From Holosporaceae bacterium (GTDB taxonomy: Bacteria > Pseudomonadota > Alphaproteobacteria > UBA3830): 15,594 bases of DNA. Made by a program: the position numbers and the translations under genes. The notes beneath the pieces were generated by a model. That model was not told where the DNA came from. It saw nothing but the letters and a program-made list of their open reading frames with translations, and did not search any database. Positions 7,597 to 13,533 of the stretch are shown piece by piece (position 1 is the first letter of the stretch; the number at the start of each line of letters is the position of its first letter). Where the stretch lies: positions 1-15,594 of the forward strand of contig JAISHN010000107.1 in assembly GCA_031262635.1 (NCBI GenBank). The letters run 5' to 3'.

Positions 7597-8703
7597 CTAG
7601 ACGTCATCGTTCAAATAGTATCTAGTATGACGAAGTTCTCCGCTTTGGATAAGAATACCTTTAGAAACCATATCCCGTAAGTCTCTAGTAGCTGTAGCTC
7701 TCGAGGCTTTTGTTATAGAAATATAATTCTTAGCGCTAAGACCGCCCTTAAATTCAAACGTCCCGTTTTTCAAAATAGTATCAACGACTTTTAACTGACG
7801 TTCGTTCATCAGATTCTTGCGTCTATCGTAGAATTTTGCTTTTTTAATTGTGAAACTAACGGCGTTTATTACATAGTTTTGAGAATCGGCGACCGCTTTT
7901 GCAAAATACTCCAACCATTCCGTTATATCTAGGTTTTCATCGCTTTTTTCAAGCGCGTCATAATAGCCTTTCCTATTTTTTTGAATAGCGACTGATAGCG
8001 AGATAACCGGCGAGTATTCTAAATGCTGAGCAAGCGCTTTTTCAGCCAGTATGCGAGCGATGCGTCCGTTGCAGTCTTCAAACGGATGAATTAACGCGAA
8101 CCACAAATGGGCGATTCCGGCTCTTACGATCGGAGTTAGAATTTTTTCGCTTGAATTAAACCACTGAACAAAGCTCTCCATTTCTTTTGGAACGACGCTG
8201 GACGGAGGAGCTTCATAGTGAACCTTAGGTTTGTGATCCATGCCGGAAACTATTTGCATCGCTTCTTTATGCTCGCGATATCCGGTAAGATTAATCAAAT
8301 CTTTTCTACCTCGAACCAATGTTTCGTACCATTTGCATAACGTTTTATGAGAAAGAGGAGCTGCAAACGACTCGGCCGCCTCGACTATTACGGAAGCTAT
8401 TTTGTTTTCTTTTAGATAAGGATCTAGAGTCGCGTCTTTTTGGATATTTTTTACTATAGACGATCGCACGCTATCGCGATCAAGCGTTTCCCCTTCAATT
8501 TTCGAAGTTAAAAACGCTTCTTTGGAAAATAAATCGCAAATCGTTTCTTTCTTTGACGTTAGATTTAAAAATTCATAAAGACCGCCGATAACGCCGGCAT
8601 TATATAGGTAAGCGTCTTCTAATTTTTCAATTTTTGAATGATCGTATTTAAAATCAGGCCAGTCTTTGTTTTGCCATATCCATTTCGCTGATTCGACGCT
8701 CAT
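7597..8703 (-). CDS. Fic family protein (class II type) with N-terminal DUF4172-like segment and C-terminal winged helix
   Basis: Fic enzymes usually transfer AMP from ATP to a hydroxyl of a target protein. In this 368-residue protein the N-terminal segment (residues 8-45, 'WIWQNKDWPDFKYD...') resembles DUF4172. An inhibitory-helix motif TSKIEG (66-71) fits the [S/T]xxxE[G/N] class II autoinhibition signature. The Fic core carries the flap region 'VHYEAPPS' (161-168) and the active loop HPFEDCNGRIAR (206-217). The loop keeps the catalytic His and both Arg but has Cys211 where the motif normally has Gly. Residues about 300-366 form a winged helix ('ISITKASRATATRDLRDMVSKGIL'), typical of Fic proteins that bind DNA. 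The start codon lies at the edge of a palindrome; AGAGG 10 bases upstream is the ribosome-binding site. No partner antitoxin gene is present. The substrate is unknown; self-regulation of transcription is my inference. Confidence 0.9.
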   Translation of the reverse strand: MSVESAKWIWQNKDWPDFKYDHSKIEKLEDAYLYNAGVIGGLYEFLNLTSKKETICDLFSKEAFLTSKIEGETLDRDSVRSSIVKNIQKDATLDPYLKENKIASVIVEAAESFAAPLSHKTLCKWYETLVRGRKDLINLTGYREHKEAMQIVSGMDHKPKVHYEAPPSSVVPKEMESFVQWFNSSEKILTPIVRAGIAHLWFALIHPFEDCNGRIARILAEKALAQHLEYSPVISLSVAIQKNRKGYYDALEKSDENLDITEWLEYFAKAVADSQNYVINAVSFTIKKAKFYDRRKNLMNERQLKVVDTILKNGTFEFKGGLSAKNYISITKASRATATRDLRDMVSKGILIQSGELRHTRYYLNDDV

Positions 8704-8776
8704 GAGCTATAGACCTCTATTCTATAACTCATAATATAGCCGAATTTTGAGTTATAGAAAAGATTTCTATAACTCA
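8703..8776 (-). promoter_or_regulatory. Twin-palindrome operator candidate upstream of fic
   Basis: Four copies of TGAGTTATAGAA (or its complement) form two 29-bp palindromes of the same geometry: 12-base arms and a 5-base spacer. The distal one (8748-8776) is perfect. The proximal one (8703-8731) matches at 10 of 12 arm positions and touches the fic ATG. Their starts are 45 bp apart, about four DNA turns. Between them, on the minus strand, lies TATATT (8738-8733), a possible -10 box. A protein bound at both sites would cover promoter and start. The obvious candidate is the winged helix of Fic itself. Confidence 0.7.
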
Positions 8777-8962
8777 CGAAGCGAACGACAGAGCGTTGGC
8801 GTCGCTTGTATTGAGTTTGTTAAGCCTGATTTTTTCCTTTAGTTCTTTCTCTTTTTGAAGGATCTCGTCGGTGGAGAAAGATTCTTTGTTTAAATCGGGC
8901 AAGTCTGGAGTTTCATACGAAGAACAGGCTGTTATAAGGATAAAAAATGCGATTTTTTTCAT
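8774..8962 (-). CDS. Small lipoprotein of unknown function
   Basis: A 62-residue protein with a short signal peptide and lipobox: KKIAFFILITACSS, where Cys13 would be acylated after ITA. The mature part, about 50 residues, has one charged amphipathic helix ('STDEILQKEKELKEKIRLNK') that could form a short coiled coil. I do not recognise the family. The ATG is 3 bases after the stop of the PotF-like gene, so it is very probably translated from the same mRNA. Its stop codon (8776-8774) lies inside the distal operator palindrome. Without any Lys/Asp rule data I cannot say whether it goes to the inner or outer membrane (mature residues 2-3 are Ser-Ser, which would favour outer membrane by the E. 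coli rule). Confidence 0.7.
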   Translation of the reverse strand: MKKIAFFILITACSSYETPDLPDLNKESFSTDEILQKEKELKEKIRLNKLNTSDANALSFAS

Positions 8963-8965
8963 AAG

Positions 8966-10111
8966 CTAATTTGTCGTCGCCTTGATTTTAGTCAATAGTC
9001 TTGTTTTCAACGCTTCTATATTAGGCGGAAGAGGCTTTTCTATATAGCATTTTTTGCGAATCTCCGCGCTTGGATACACGTCGGGATTATTCCTTAACTT
9101 ATCGTCGACATACTTAGTCGCATTCGTCACGGCGTTGGCTCGGGAAGTTTCGTTCGTAAGCTCGGCTATAACTTTCGGATGAAACAGAAATTTAAAAAAC
9201 GCGTATATATTATTGATATGTTTTGCGTTAGCGGGAATTGCCGCGACGTCTACCCATAGCGACGCTCCTTCTTTAGGGTAAAAGAATTTTATATTCGGAT
9301 TATTTCCGTCTGCGCGGACTTTTAGTATGTCGCCCGACGTTCCGAGCGTAACGCAGGCGTTGCCGGAGGCGAGATCCTCAAATCCATAGGACGTGAATTT
9401 TAGAATGTACGGTCTGATCTTTCTCAAGTGTTTCGCCGCTTTTATTATGTCTTCTTCGTTTTCGCTCTCGGGATTTAGCCCTAAGTAAGCTAAGATCGCT
9501 GGAAATATTTCGTCTGGAGAATCGTATAAGGAAACCCGATGCTTGCTAAGTTTTTTAATATTGACCGGATCGAACACTAAAGCGAGCGTATTTTTCGGAA
9601 AGTCGTCGATTAGCCTGCCTACGACTTTTTCATCCATTCCTATTCCTGAAATTCCAAATTGAAAAGGAACCGCGTAGTTATTTTCTGGATCATTTTCAGC
9701 GAGGCGTTTTAAAATGTCCTGATCAAAGATCGACATGTCTATGCGCTTTTTATTCAGTTTCCGATAGACGCCCGTCTTGAGTTGGCGGGCAAAATTCGGC
9801 CATGCCGTCGGAAATACGATATCGTATTTTGAGCCGCCGGCCAGCAGCTTCGCTTCCAATATTTCCGACGAATCAAAAATATCGACCGTGACTTTTATTC
9901 CGGTCAACTCTTCAAATAATTCGATCAGTCTGTACGGGATATAGTCTATTCCGACAAAGACGCTCAGGCGTTTTTCCTCGTCGAACGGCCCAAAATCTTC
10001 TTTGGAAAGCTCGACATAGAGCGGAGGAGCGACGCGATGTTTTTTATAATGATGCTGGAAGAAAAATGCGCCCAACGTTCCCAAAAACAGGAGAAAAATA
10101 TACCTTTTCAT
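8966..10111 (-). CDS. PotD/PotF-type polyamine-binding protein, apparently membrane-anchored
   Basis: A 381-residue protein of the spermidine/putrescine periplasmic binding family. It is closest, from memory, to PotF: 'YIPYRLIELFEELTGIKVTVDIFDSSEILEAKLLAG' (positions 57-92, conserved block), 'EGASLWVDVAAIPANA' (281-296), and a C-terminal 'ALKTRLLTKIKA' like PotF. Residues 4-19 are hydrophobic but lack a clear signal peptidase site or lipobox and are followed by HHYKKHR, so the protein may stay anchored. Some ligand residues are kept (Asp56, Tyr57, Asp261, Asp288, by alignment to E. coli PotF Asp39, Tyr40, Asp247, Asp278). Trp37, Ser38 and Trp244 become Gly54, Ile55 and Thr258, so the ligand may differ. 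No permease or ATPase genes accompany it. Its ATG overlaps the pssA stop by four bases (ATGA), so translation is coupled. Confidence 0.85.
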   Translation of the reverse strand: MKRYIFLLFLGTLGAFFFQHHYKKHRVAPPLYVELSKEDFGPFDEEKRLSVFVGIDYIPYRLIELFEELTGIKVTVDIFDSSEILEAKLLAGGSKYDIVFPTAWPNFARQLKTGVYRKLNKKRIDMSIFDQDILKRLAENDPENNYAVPFQFGISGIGMDEKVVGRLIDDFPKNTLALVFDPVNIKKLSKHRVSLYDSPDEIFPAILAYLGLNPESENEEDIIKAAKHLRKIRPYILKFTSYGFEDLASGNACVTLGTSGDILKVRADGNNPNIKFFYPKEGASLWVDVAAIPANAKHINNIYAFFKFLFHPKVIAELTNETSRANAVTNATKYVDDKLRNNPDVYPSAEIRKKCYIEKPLPPNIEALKTRLLTKIKATTN

Positions 10112-10932
10112 TCTCCGCGGCTTTGTTCCAAGGCTTTTTTATTTTGAGAATATTTATAAGCTCCGTAAGGAATCAAGAACAGATACAACGTTACCAGGAC
10201 AACCAGCGTAAGCCAAACATCGGTGATCAGACAAATGACCAAAAGGCTCAAAGCTAGCAAAGCGATAGGAGCGGAGCCGGCGTTTACTTCTATCATCTTT
10301 GAGGAAAAAGTCCTAACTGAGCAGACCATTAGCGCTCCAGCCGCGGCCAGGCATAAGAAAACAAACTTAGGATGTAGGAAAGAGTAAGTTCCCGTCCAGA
10401 AAAATAGGATCATAGGAAAGAGGGCAAGAATTGCTCCTGCGGGCGCGGGAATTCCTTTAAAATATTTTCTTTCCCATTTTGGAAGCGATTCGCATTGCAG
10501 CATTTCCGCGTTGAATCTCGCAAGCCTTAGAGCGCAGCAGACGGTGAAAAACATGCAGGCCGCCCAGCCTACCCCGTCGAGTAAATACGCGGATTTTAGA
10601 AACAAAACGACGGATGGAGCGACTCCGAAACAAACCAAATCCGACAAAGAATCCAACTGCGCTCCAAACTGCGAAGAATGTCCGATTAATCTTGCGACTT
10701 TCCCGTCGAGAGCGTCCAACAACGCCGCGGCAAAAATACATAACGCCGCCAACTCCCATCTATGAAACAAGGCGAACTTAATCGAGCTAAATCCAACGCA
10801 AAAAGCGGAAATAGTTATAACTCCAGGGAAAAAACGAAACAAAGCCGCTTTGGAAGGAACCGGTAGTTTTCTTTCAGCGACGATTACTTCATTTCCGGTT
10901 TCATTTTCTTTTTTTCTCATAGTCAGCCCCAT
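10108..10932 (-). CDS. pssA: CDP-diacylglycerol--serine O-phosphatidyltransferase
   Basis: This inner-membrane enzyme joins serine to CDP-diacylglycerol, giving phosphatidylserine, the precursor of phosphatidylethanolamine. The CDP-alcohol phosphatidyltransferase signature is complete: Asp73, Asp76-Gly77, Ala80-Arg81, Gly90, Asp94 and Asp98, with the canonical spacing ('LDALDGKVAR' and 'GAQLDSLSD'). About seven to eight hydrophobic segments follow through residue 255. Length (274) is typical. The longest frame starts at 10932, but an in-frame ATG at 10920 is preceded by GGGG about 6 bases upstream, while 10932 has no clear ribosome-binding site. The shorter 270-residue form (MRKKENETG...) is therefore at least as likely. 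It lies 11 bases after psd and overlaps the next gene. Phosphatidylcholine synthase, a related family, is less likely given the position beside psd. Confidence 0.95.
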   Translation of the reverse strand: MGLTMRKKENETGNEVIVAERKLPVPSKAALFRFFPGVITISAFCVGFSSIKFALFHRWELAALCIFAAALLDALDGKVARLIGHSSQFGAQLDSLSDLVCFGVAPSVVLFLKSAYLLDGVGWAACMFFTVCCALRLARFNAEMLQCESLPKWERKYFKGIPAPAGAILALFPMILFFWTGTYSFLHPKFVFLCLAAAGALMVCSVRTFSSKMIEVNAGSAPIALLALSLLVICLITDVWLTLVVLVTLYLFLIPYGAYKYSQNKKALEQSRGE

Positions 10933-10943
10933 AGTTACGCGCG

Positions 10944-11588
10944 TTACGCAAGATCGGCCAGAATTGTCTCTCCGGCGACGGTCACTTGCCCTTCTTCGAC
11001 CGATACTATAGCGCTAATTGGTAAATAAACGTCTACTCTGCTGCCGAATCTTATTATCCCGACGCGTTCGCCGAGTTCTAGCGATTGGCCTTCGACAACG
11101 TCGCATCTGATTCTTCTCGCTAGAAGGCCGGCTATTTGAACGAAAGCCACTTGAGTTCCGTTTGAAGTCCTCATAAAAGTCGCTCGTCGCTCGTTGTATT
11201 CGTTCGCTTTATCGAGAGTTACGTTAAAAAATCTGCCTGGAACGTAGAGCATTCTTTCTACAACGCCCGCAATCGGGGATCTATTTACGTGCACGTTAAA
11301 AATGCTCATAAAAATGCTGATTTTTTTCCATTCGCCTTCAAGGCCTAACTCCGCGGGAGGCTCGCATTGCGATATTTTTAAAACGATCCCGTCCGCCGGA
11401 CTCACGACCGCGGACTCTCTCGAAGGATGAACTCTTTCGGGGTCTCTGAAAAACGCTAGACATCCGACGACCATGAGAAAGCCAAGCCATCCCATATTTG
11501 GGCCTATGCTTCCGAGGAATATGGCGATTACCGCGACAGCTCCGGCGATTTTGCCTCCGTCTTTATCGAACGGCAGTCTAATATCCAT
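10944..11588 (-). CDS. psd: Phosphatidylserine decarboxylase proenzyme
   Basis: It converts phosphatidylserine to phosphatidylethanolamine at the inner membrane, after self-cleavage to alpha and beta chains. The protein is 214 residues, the short form usual in alphaproteobacteria. The cleavage/pyruvoyl site is RFGSR, with Ser183 expected to become the pyruvoyl group. Asp66 in SPADG and His100 in FNVHVNR fit the catalytic triad. Residues 14-46 hold one or two membrane segments. The start has AGGAG 7 bases upstream. The gene is first in a packed set psd-pssA-potF-like-lipoprotein with its own promoter at 11617-11644. Confidence 0.95.
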   Translation of the reverse strand: MDIRLPFDKDGGKIAGAVAVIAIFLGSIGPNMGWLGFLMVVGCLAFFRDPERVHPSRESAVVSPADGIVLKISQCEPPAELGLEGEWKKISIFMSIFNVHVNRSPIAGVVERMLYVPGRFFNVTLDKANEYNERRATFMRTSNGTQVAFVQIAGLLARRIRCDVVEGQSLELGERVGIIRFGSRVDVYLPISAIVSVEEGQVTVAGETILADLA

Positions 11589-11616
11589 AAATTAACTCCT
11601 AACTCTTAGCAGCGAG

Positions 11617-11644
11617 ATTATATTGCTTTTTTCTAGCAATTCAA
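11617..11644 (-). promoter_or_regulatory. Promoter for the psd-pssA operon
   Basis: Read on the minus strand: TTGAAT (11644-11639), a 16-base spacer and a perfect TATAAT (11622-11617). Transcription would start near 11610, 21 bases before the psd ATG, with the AGGAG site in between. The spacer contains a small inverted repeat, TTGCT/AGCAA. This is the best promoter match I found in the window. Confidence 0.65.
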
Positions 11645-11686
11645 ATTTAAATGTAAATATGCGGGAAACAGAGTCGTTTCGTCGCT

Positions 11687-12265
11687 CTAACGCTCTTCCC
11701 CCTTAACGAGCCGCTTTATATTATCGCTATGTTTTACGATGATCAAAAGAACCAATCCAATTAAGATGAGCAATTGATTTGCAAAAGGCAAACACAAGGC
11801 GTTGCGAGTATATGCGAAGATCACAAGACTCATCGCGACGCTTAGAAGTCCGGCGACGGCGGAGATTTTCGTTATAAGAAACATCGATACCCAAACAACC
11901 GCGGTTCCGCCAAAGACGAACGGACTAAGAGCGCACAAAACTCCTAGATAAGTCGCGACTCCTTTTCCGCCTCTGAATCTTAACCAAATTGGAAAAACGT
12001 GCCCGACTACCGGCGCCGCTAGAGTCGCTAAGTTTATGATTTCCGAATCGGTTTTAAGAAAATAACACGCGGCGAATCCTTTTAAAAAATCCAGAGCCAG
12101 CGTTAGAGCGCCGATAGCTTTTCCCTGCGTTCTAAAAGCGTTAGTGGCTCCGATGTTTTTAGAACCTCTTTGCCTTATTTTTCCGTCGCCGAACGCTTTT
12201 GAAAGAATCAGTCCGAATGGGATCGATCCTAAAATATATGCGAACAGCGGATAAAAATATTGCAT
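11687..12265 (-). CDS. plsY: Glycerol-3-phosphate acyltransferase (acyl-phosphate type)
   Basis: This integral membrane enzyme makes lysophosphatidic acid from acyl-phosphate and glycerol 3-phosphate, the first step of phospholipid synthesis. The three PlsY motifs are present: 'GSKNIGATNAFR' (34-45), 'GHVFPIWLRFRGGKGVAT' (88-105) and 'KHSDNIKRLVKGEE' (178-191). Five or so membrane helices lie between. Length (192) is normal. The start is preceded by AGGGAG 6 bases upstream. The gene begins 33 bases after the rlmB stop, so both are probably on one transcript. The 98-base gap to psd holds a separate promoter. Confidence 0.95.
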   Translation of the reverse strand: MQYFYPLFAYILGSIPFGLILSKAFGDGKIRQRGSKNIGATNAFRTQGKAIGALTLALDFLKGFAACYFLKTDSEIINLATLAAPVVGHVFPIWLRFRGGKGVATYLGVLCALSPFVFGGTAVVWVSMFLITKISAVAGLLSVAMSLVIFAYTRNALCLPFANQLLILIGLVLLIIVKHSDNIKRLVKGEER

Positions 12266-12298
12266 TTTCTTCTCCCTAATTATTTAGCGCCGTAAAAT

Positions 12299-13030
12299 CT
12301 ATCCCTTTTTCTGCCTCAATATCTCGTATAACGCGACGGTCGCCGCTTGCGCCGCGTTTAGCGTTGAAAAATTATCGCTACACGGTAGTTTTACGAGAAA
12401 ATCGCAAGACTCGCGAGTCAATCTTCTCATACCGCCGCCTTCGCTTCCGACGACGAACGCAAATTTTCCATTCAGCGGCGTTTCGGCGAGGGTTTTATCC
12501 GCTCTTTCGTCAAGTCCAACCCGCCAAAACCCGCGTTCTTTTAGGTCGTTCAAAGCGCGGACTAAATTTACGACGCGAATCAACGGAACAAACTCGACGG
12601 CGCCGGACGCGGCTTTTACGACGGACGGCGTAAGCTCGGGACTATTATTTTCGGTCGTCACTACGGCTCGCGCCCCAAAAACCGCCGCCGCTCTCAAAAT
12701 GCTTCCGACGTTTTGCGGATCGCTTACTTGATCCAAAAAAACAAACGGTCGCTCGTCGGACTCGTCTTTCAATAGGTCTTCGATAAACAATTCTCTAAAT
12801 TTCTTTACGAAAACCGCGCATCCTTGATGAACCGCGTCTCTTCCGAAAATCGAATTAAAGAAGTTTTTATCGACGATTTCCGCTTTTATCTTTTCATTTT
12901 GAAAATCTTTGCAAGATTCGAGAACGATCAATCTCAAAATCTCTCTTTTTGGATTTTGCAACGCGGCTTTCACGGCTTGTTTTCCGCATATCCACATCGC
13001 GTCGCGACCTTTTTCATTTTTTCTGTTCAT
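12299..13030 (-). CDS. rlmB: 23S rRNA 2'-O-ribose methyltransferase of the TrmH/SpoU family
   Basis: A SAM-dependent ribose methylase with the trefoil-knot fold. All three SpoU motifs are visible: 'LDQVSDPQNVGSILRAAAVF' (99-118), 'FVVGSEGGGMRRL' (192-204) and 'LPCSDNFSTLNAAQAATVAL' (215-234). An N-terminal substrate-binding segment ('ICGKQAVKAALQNPKR', 14-29) makes it RlmB-like, the enzyme for G2251 in E. coli 23S rRNA, rather than bare TrmL. Motif 3 has TLN where SLN is usual. A second possible start is Met12 (12997), which has AAGG 10 bases upstream; the 13030 start has no clear ribosome-binding site. The RlmB symbol is by family; another target nucleotide is possible. Confidence 0.88.
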   Translation of the reverse strand: MNRKNEKGRDAMWICGKQAVKAALQNPKREILRLIVLESCKDFQNEKIKAEIVDKNFFNSIFGRDAVHQGCAVFVKKFRELFIEDLLKDESDERPFVFLDQVSDPQNVGSILRAAAVFGARAVVTTENNSPELTPSVVKAASGAVEFVPLIRVVNLVRALNDLKERGFWRVGLDERADKTLAETPLNGKFAFVVGSEGGGMRRLTRESCDFLVKLPCSDNFSTLNAAQAATVALYEILRQKKG

Positions 13031-13089
13031 AAGCGTGGAAATTACACCAAAAGCCGCTTTTTTGGAAGGATTCTTGATTTTGTTCCGTA

Positions 13090-13140
13090 TTCGTCGTCTG
13101 ACGCCTTCGCTTCGCTCAAGGATGACGAAGAGACGACGAA
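13090..13140. repeat. Palindrome with TTCGTCGTCT arms enclosing a GTCATCCT-type half unit
   Basis: TTCGTCGTCT (13090-13099) and its exact complement AGACGACGAA (13131-13140) enclose, on the minus strand, CGTCATCCTTGAGCGAAGCG, the same family as at 7248-7357. Confidence 0.7.
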
Positions 13141-13175
13141 TGGTCGACCTTAAAAAACCGCGGCGCGGTCTAACA

Positions 13176-13197
13176 AGGGCGAATATTATTCGCCCCT
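13176..13197. repeat. GTAGGGGCGA palindromic repeat, copy 2
   Basis: GGGCGAATA (13177-13185) and TATTCGCCC (13187-13195) form a nearly gapless inverted repeat, continuing as CCTAC on the right. Same family as 7210-7237. Confidence 0.75.
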
Positions 13198-13208
13198 ACA
13201 TGCTGGGT

Positions 13209-13233
13209 CGACGACAAAGATGAAATGTCGTCG
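13209..13233. repeat. Short hairpin CGACGACA/TGTCGTCG
   Basis: Perfect eight-base arms (13209-13216 and 13226-13233) around nine bases. No T run follows, so it is not a convincing terminator. Confidence 0.5.
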
Positions 13234-13248
13234 TTCTCTCGTCGTCCT

Positions 13249-13513
13249 AACCCGCCTAAAGGATTAAAAGAATCGATTTAGAGCAGAGATATCAAATATT
13301 TTCGTTATCCTAAAACGCCTTTTTACGTCATCGCGAGGAGGACAAAGTCCGACGCGGCAATCCAGAATTTTATACTGGTTTCTCCGCATTTCTAGATTGC
13401 TTCGAGCTTCGCTTTTCGCAATGACGGAAAAAAAAGAAAGTCGACTACAACAAGCTAGTAATTCATCATTCCCTTCAACCATAATGCGGTTTCTAATCCT
13501 CTTTAGGCGGGTT
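13249..13513. mobile_element. 265-bp element with terminal inverted repeats (MITE-like)
   Basis: The left end AACCCGCCTAAAGGATTA (13249-13266) matches the complement of the right end (13494-13513), which differs only by two extra bases (AAAGAGGATTA in place of AAAGGATTA). The inside has no coding capacity beyond translated repeats and contains the palindrome at 13326-13426. I see no clear target-site duplication. It may be a non-autonomous transposable element or a composite intergenic repeat; it ends 20 bases from the phaC stop. Confidence 0.5.
13326..13426. repeat. CGTCATYGCGA-type long palindromic repeat
   Basis: Imperfect arms of about 40 bases, starting CGTCATCGCGAGGAGG on the left and CGTCATTGCGAAAAGCG when read from the right end on the other strand. 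Both arms close with GCAATC(C/T)AGAA toward the loop. A small GGAC/GTCC hairpin lies within the left arm. Confidence 0.7.
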
Positions 13514-13533
13514 TCTAAAGAATATTTCCAAAA

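Larger units (their letters stand above)
13031..13533. other. Repeat-rich gap between rlmB and phaC
   Basis: About 500 bases without a convincing gene. It holds a 10-bp-arm palindrome, two smaller hairpins and a 265-bp element with terminal inverted repeats, all listed separately. The 72-codon frame at 13264-13482 on the minus strand is translated repeat. A six-base inverted repeat CCAAAA/TTTTGG (13047-13065) sits just before rlmB and may mark its leader. Confidence 0.6.

Noticed and set aside
7459..7680. 73-codon frame on the plus strand
   Set aside because: It begins in non-coding sequence and overlaps the 3' end of fic in antisense; composition is not protein-like and there is no ribosome-binding site.
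8748..8776. Distal palindrome as an intrinsic terminator of the lipoprotein operon
   Set aside because: The 12-bp stem is AT-rich and no U tract follows on the minus strand (AAAATTCGG). The matching second palindrome at the same geometry favours an operator.
13264..13482. 72-codon frame on the minus strand (MVEGNDELLACC...)
   Set aside because: It lies entirely within the inverted-repeat element, and its central part is the translation of the CGTCATTGC palindrome. No ribosome-binding site or family match that I can see.
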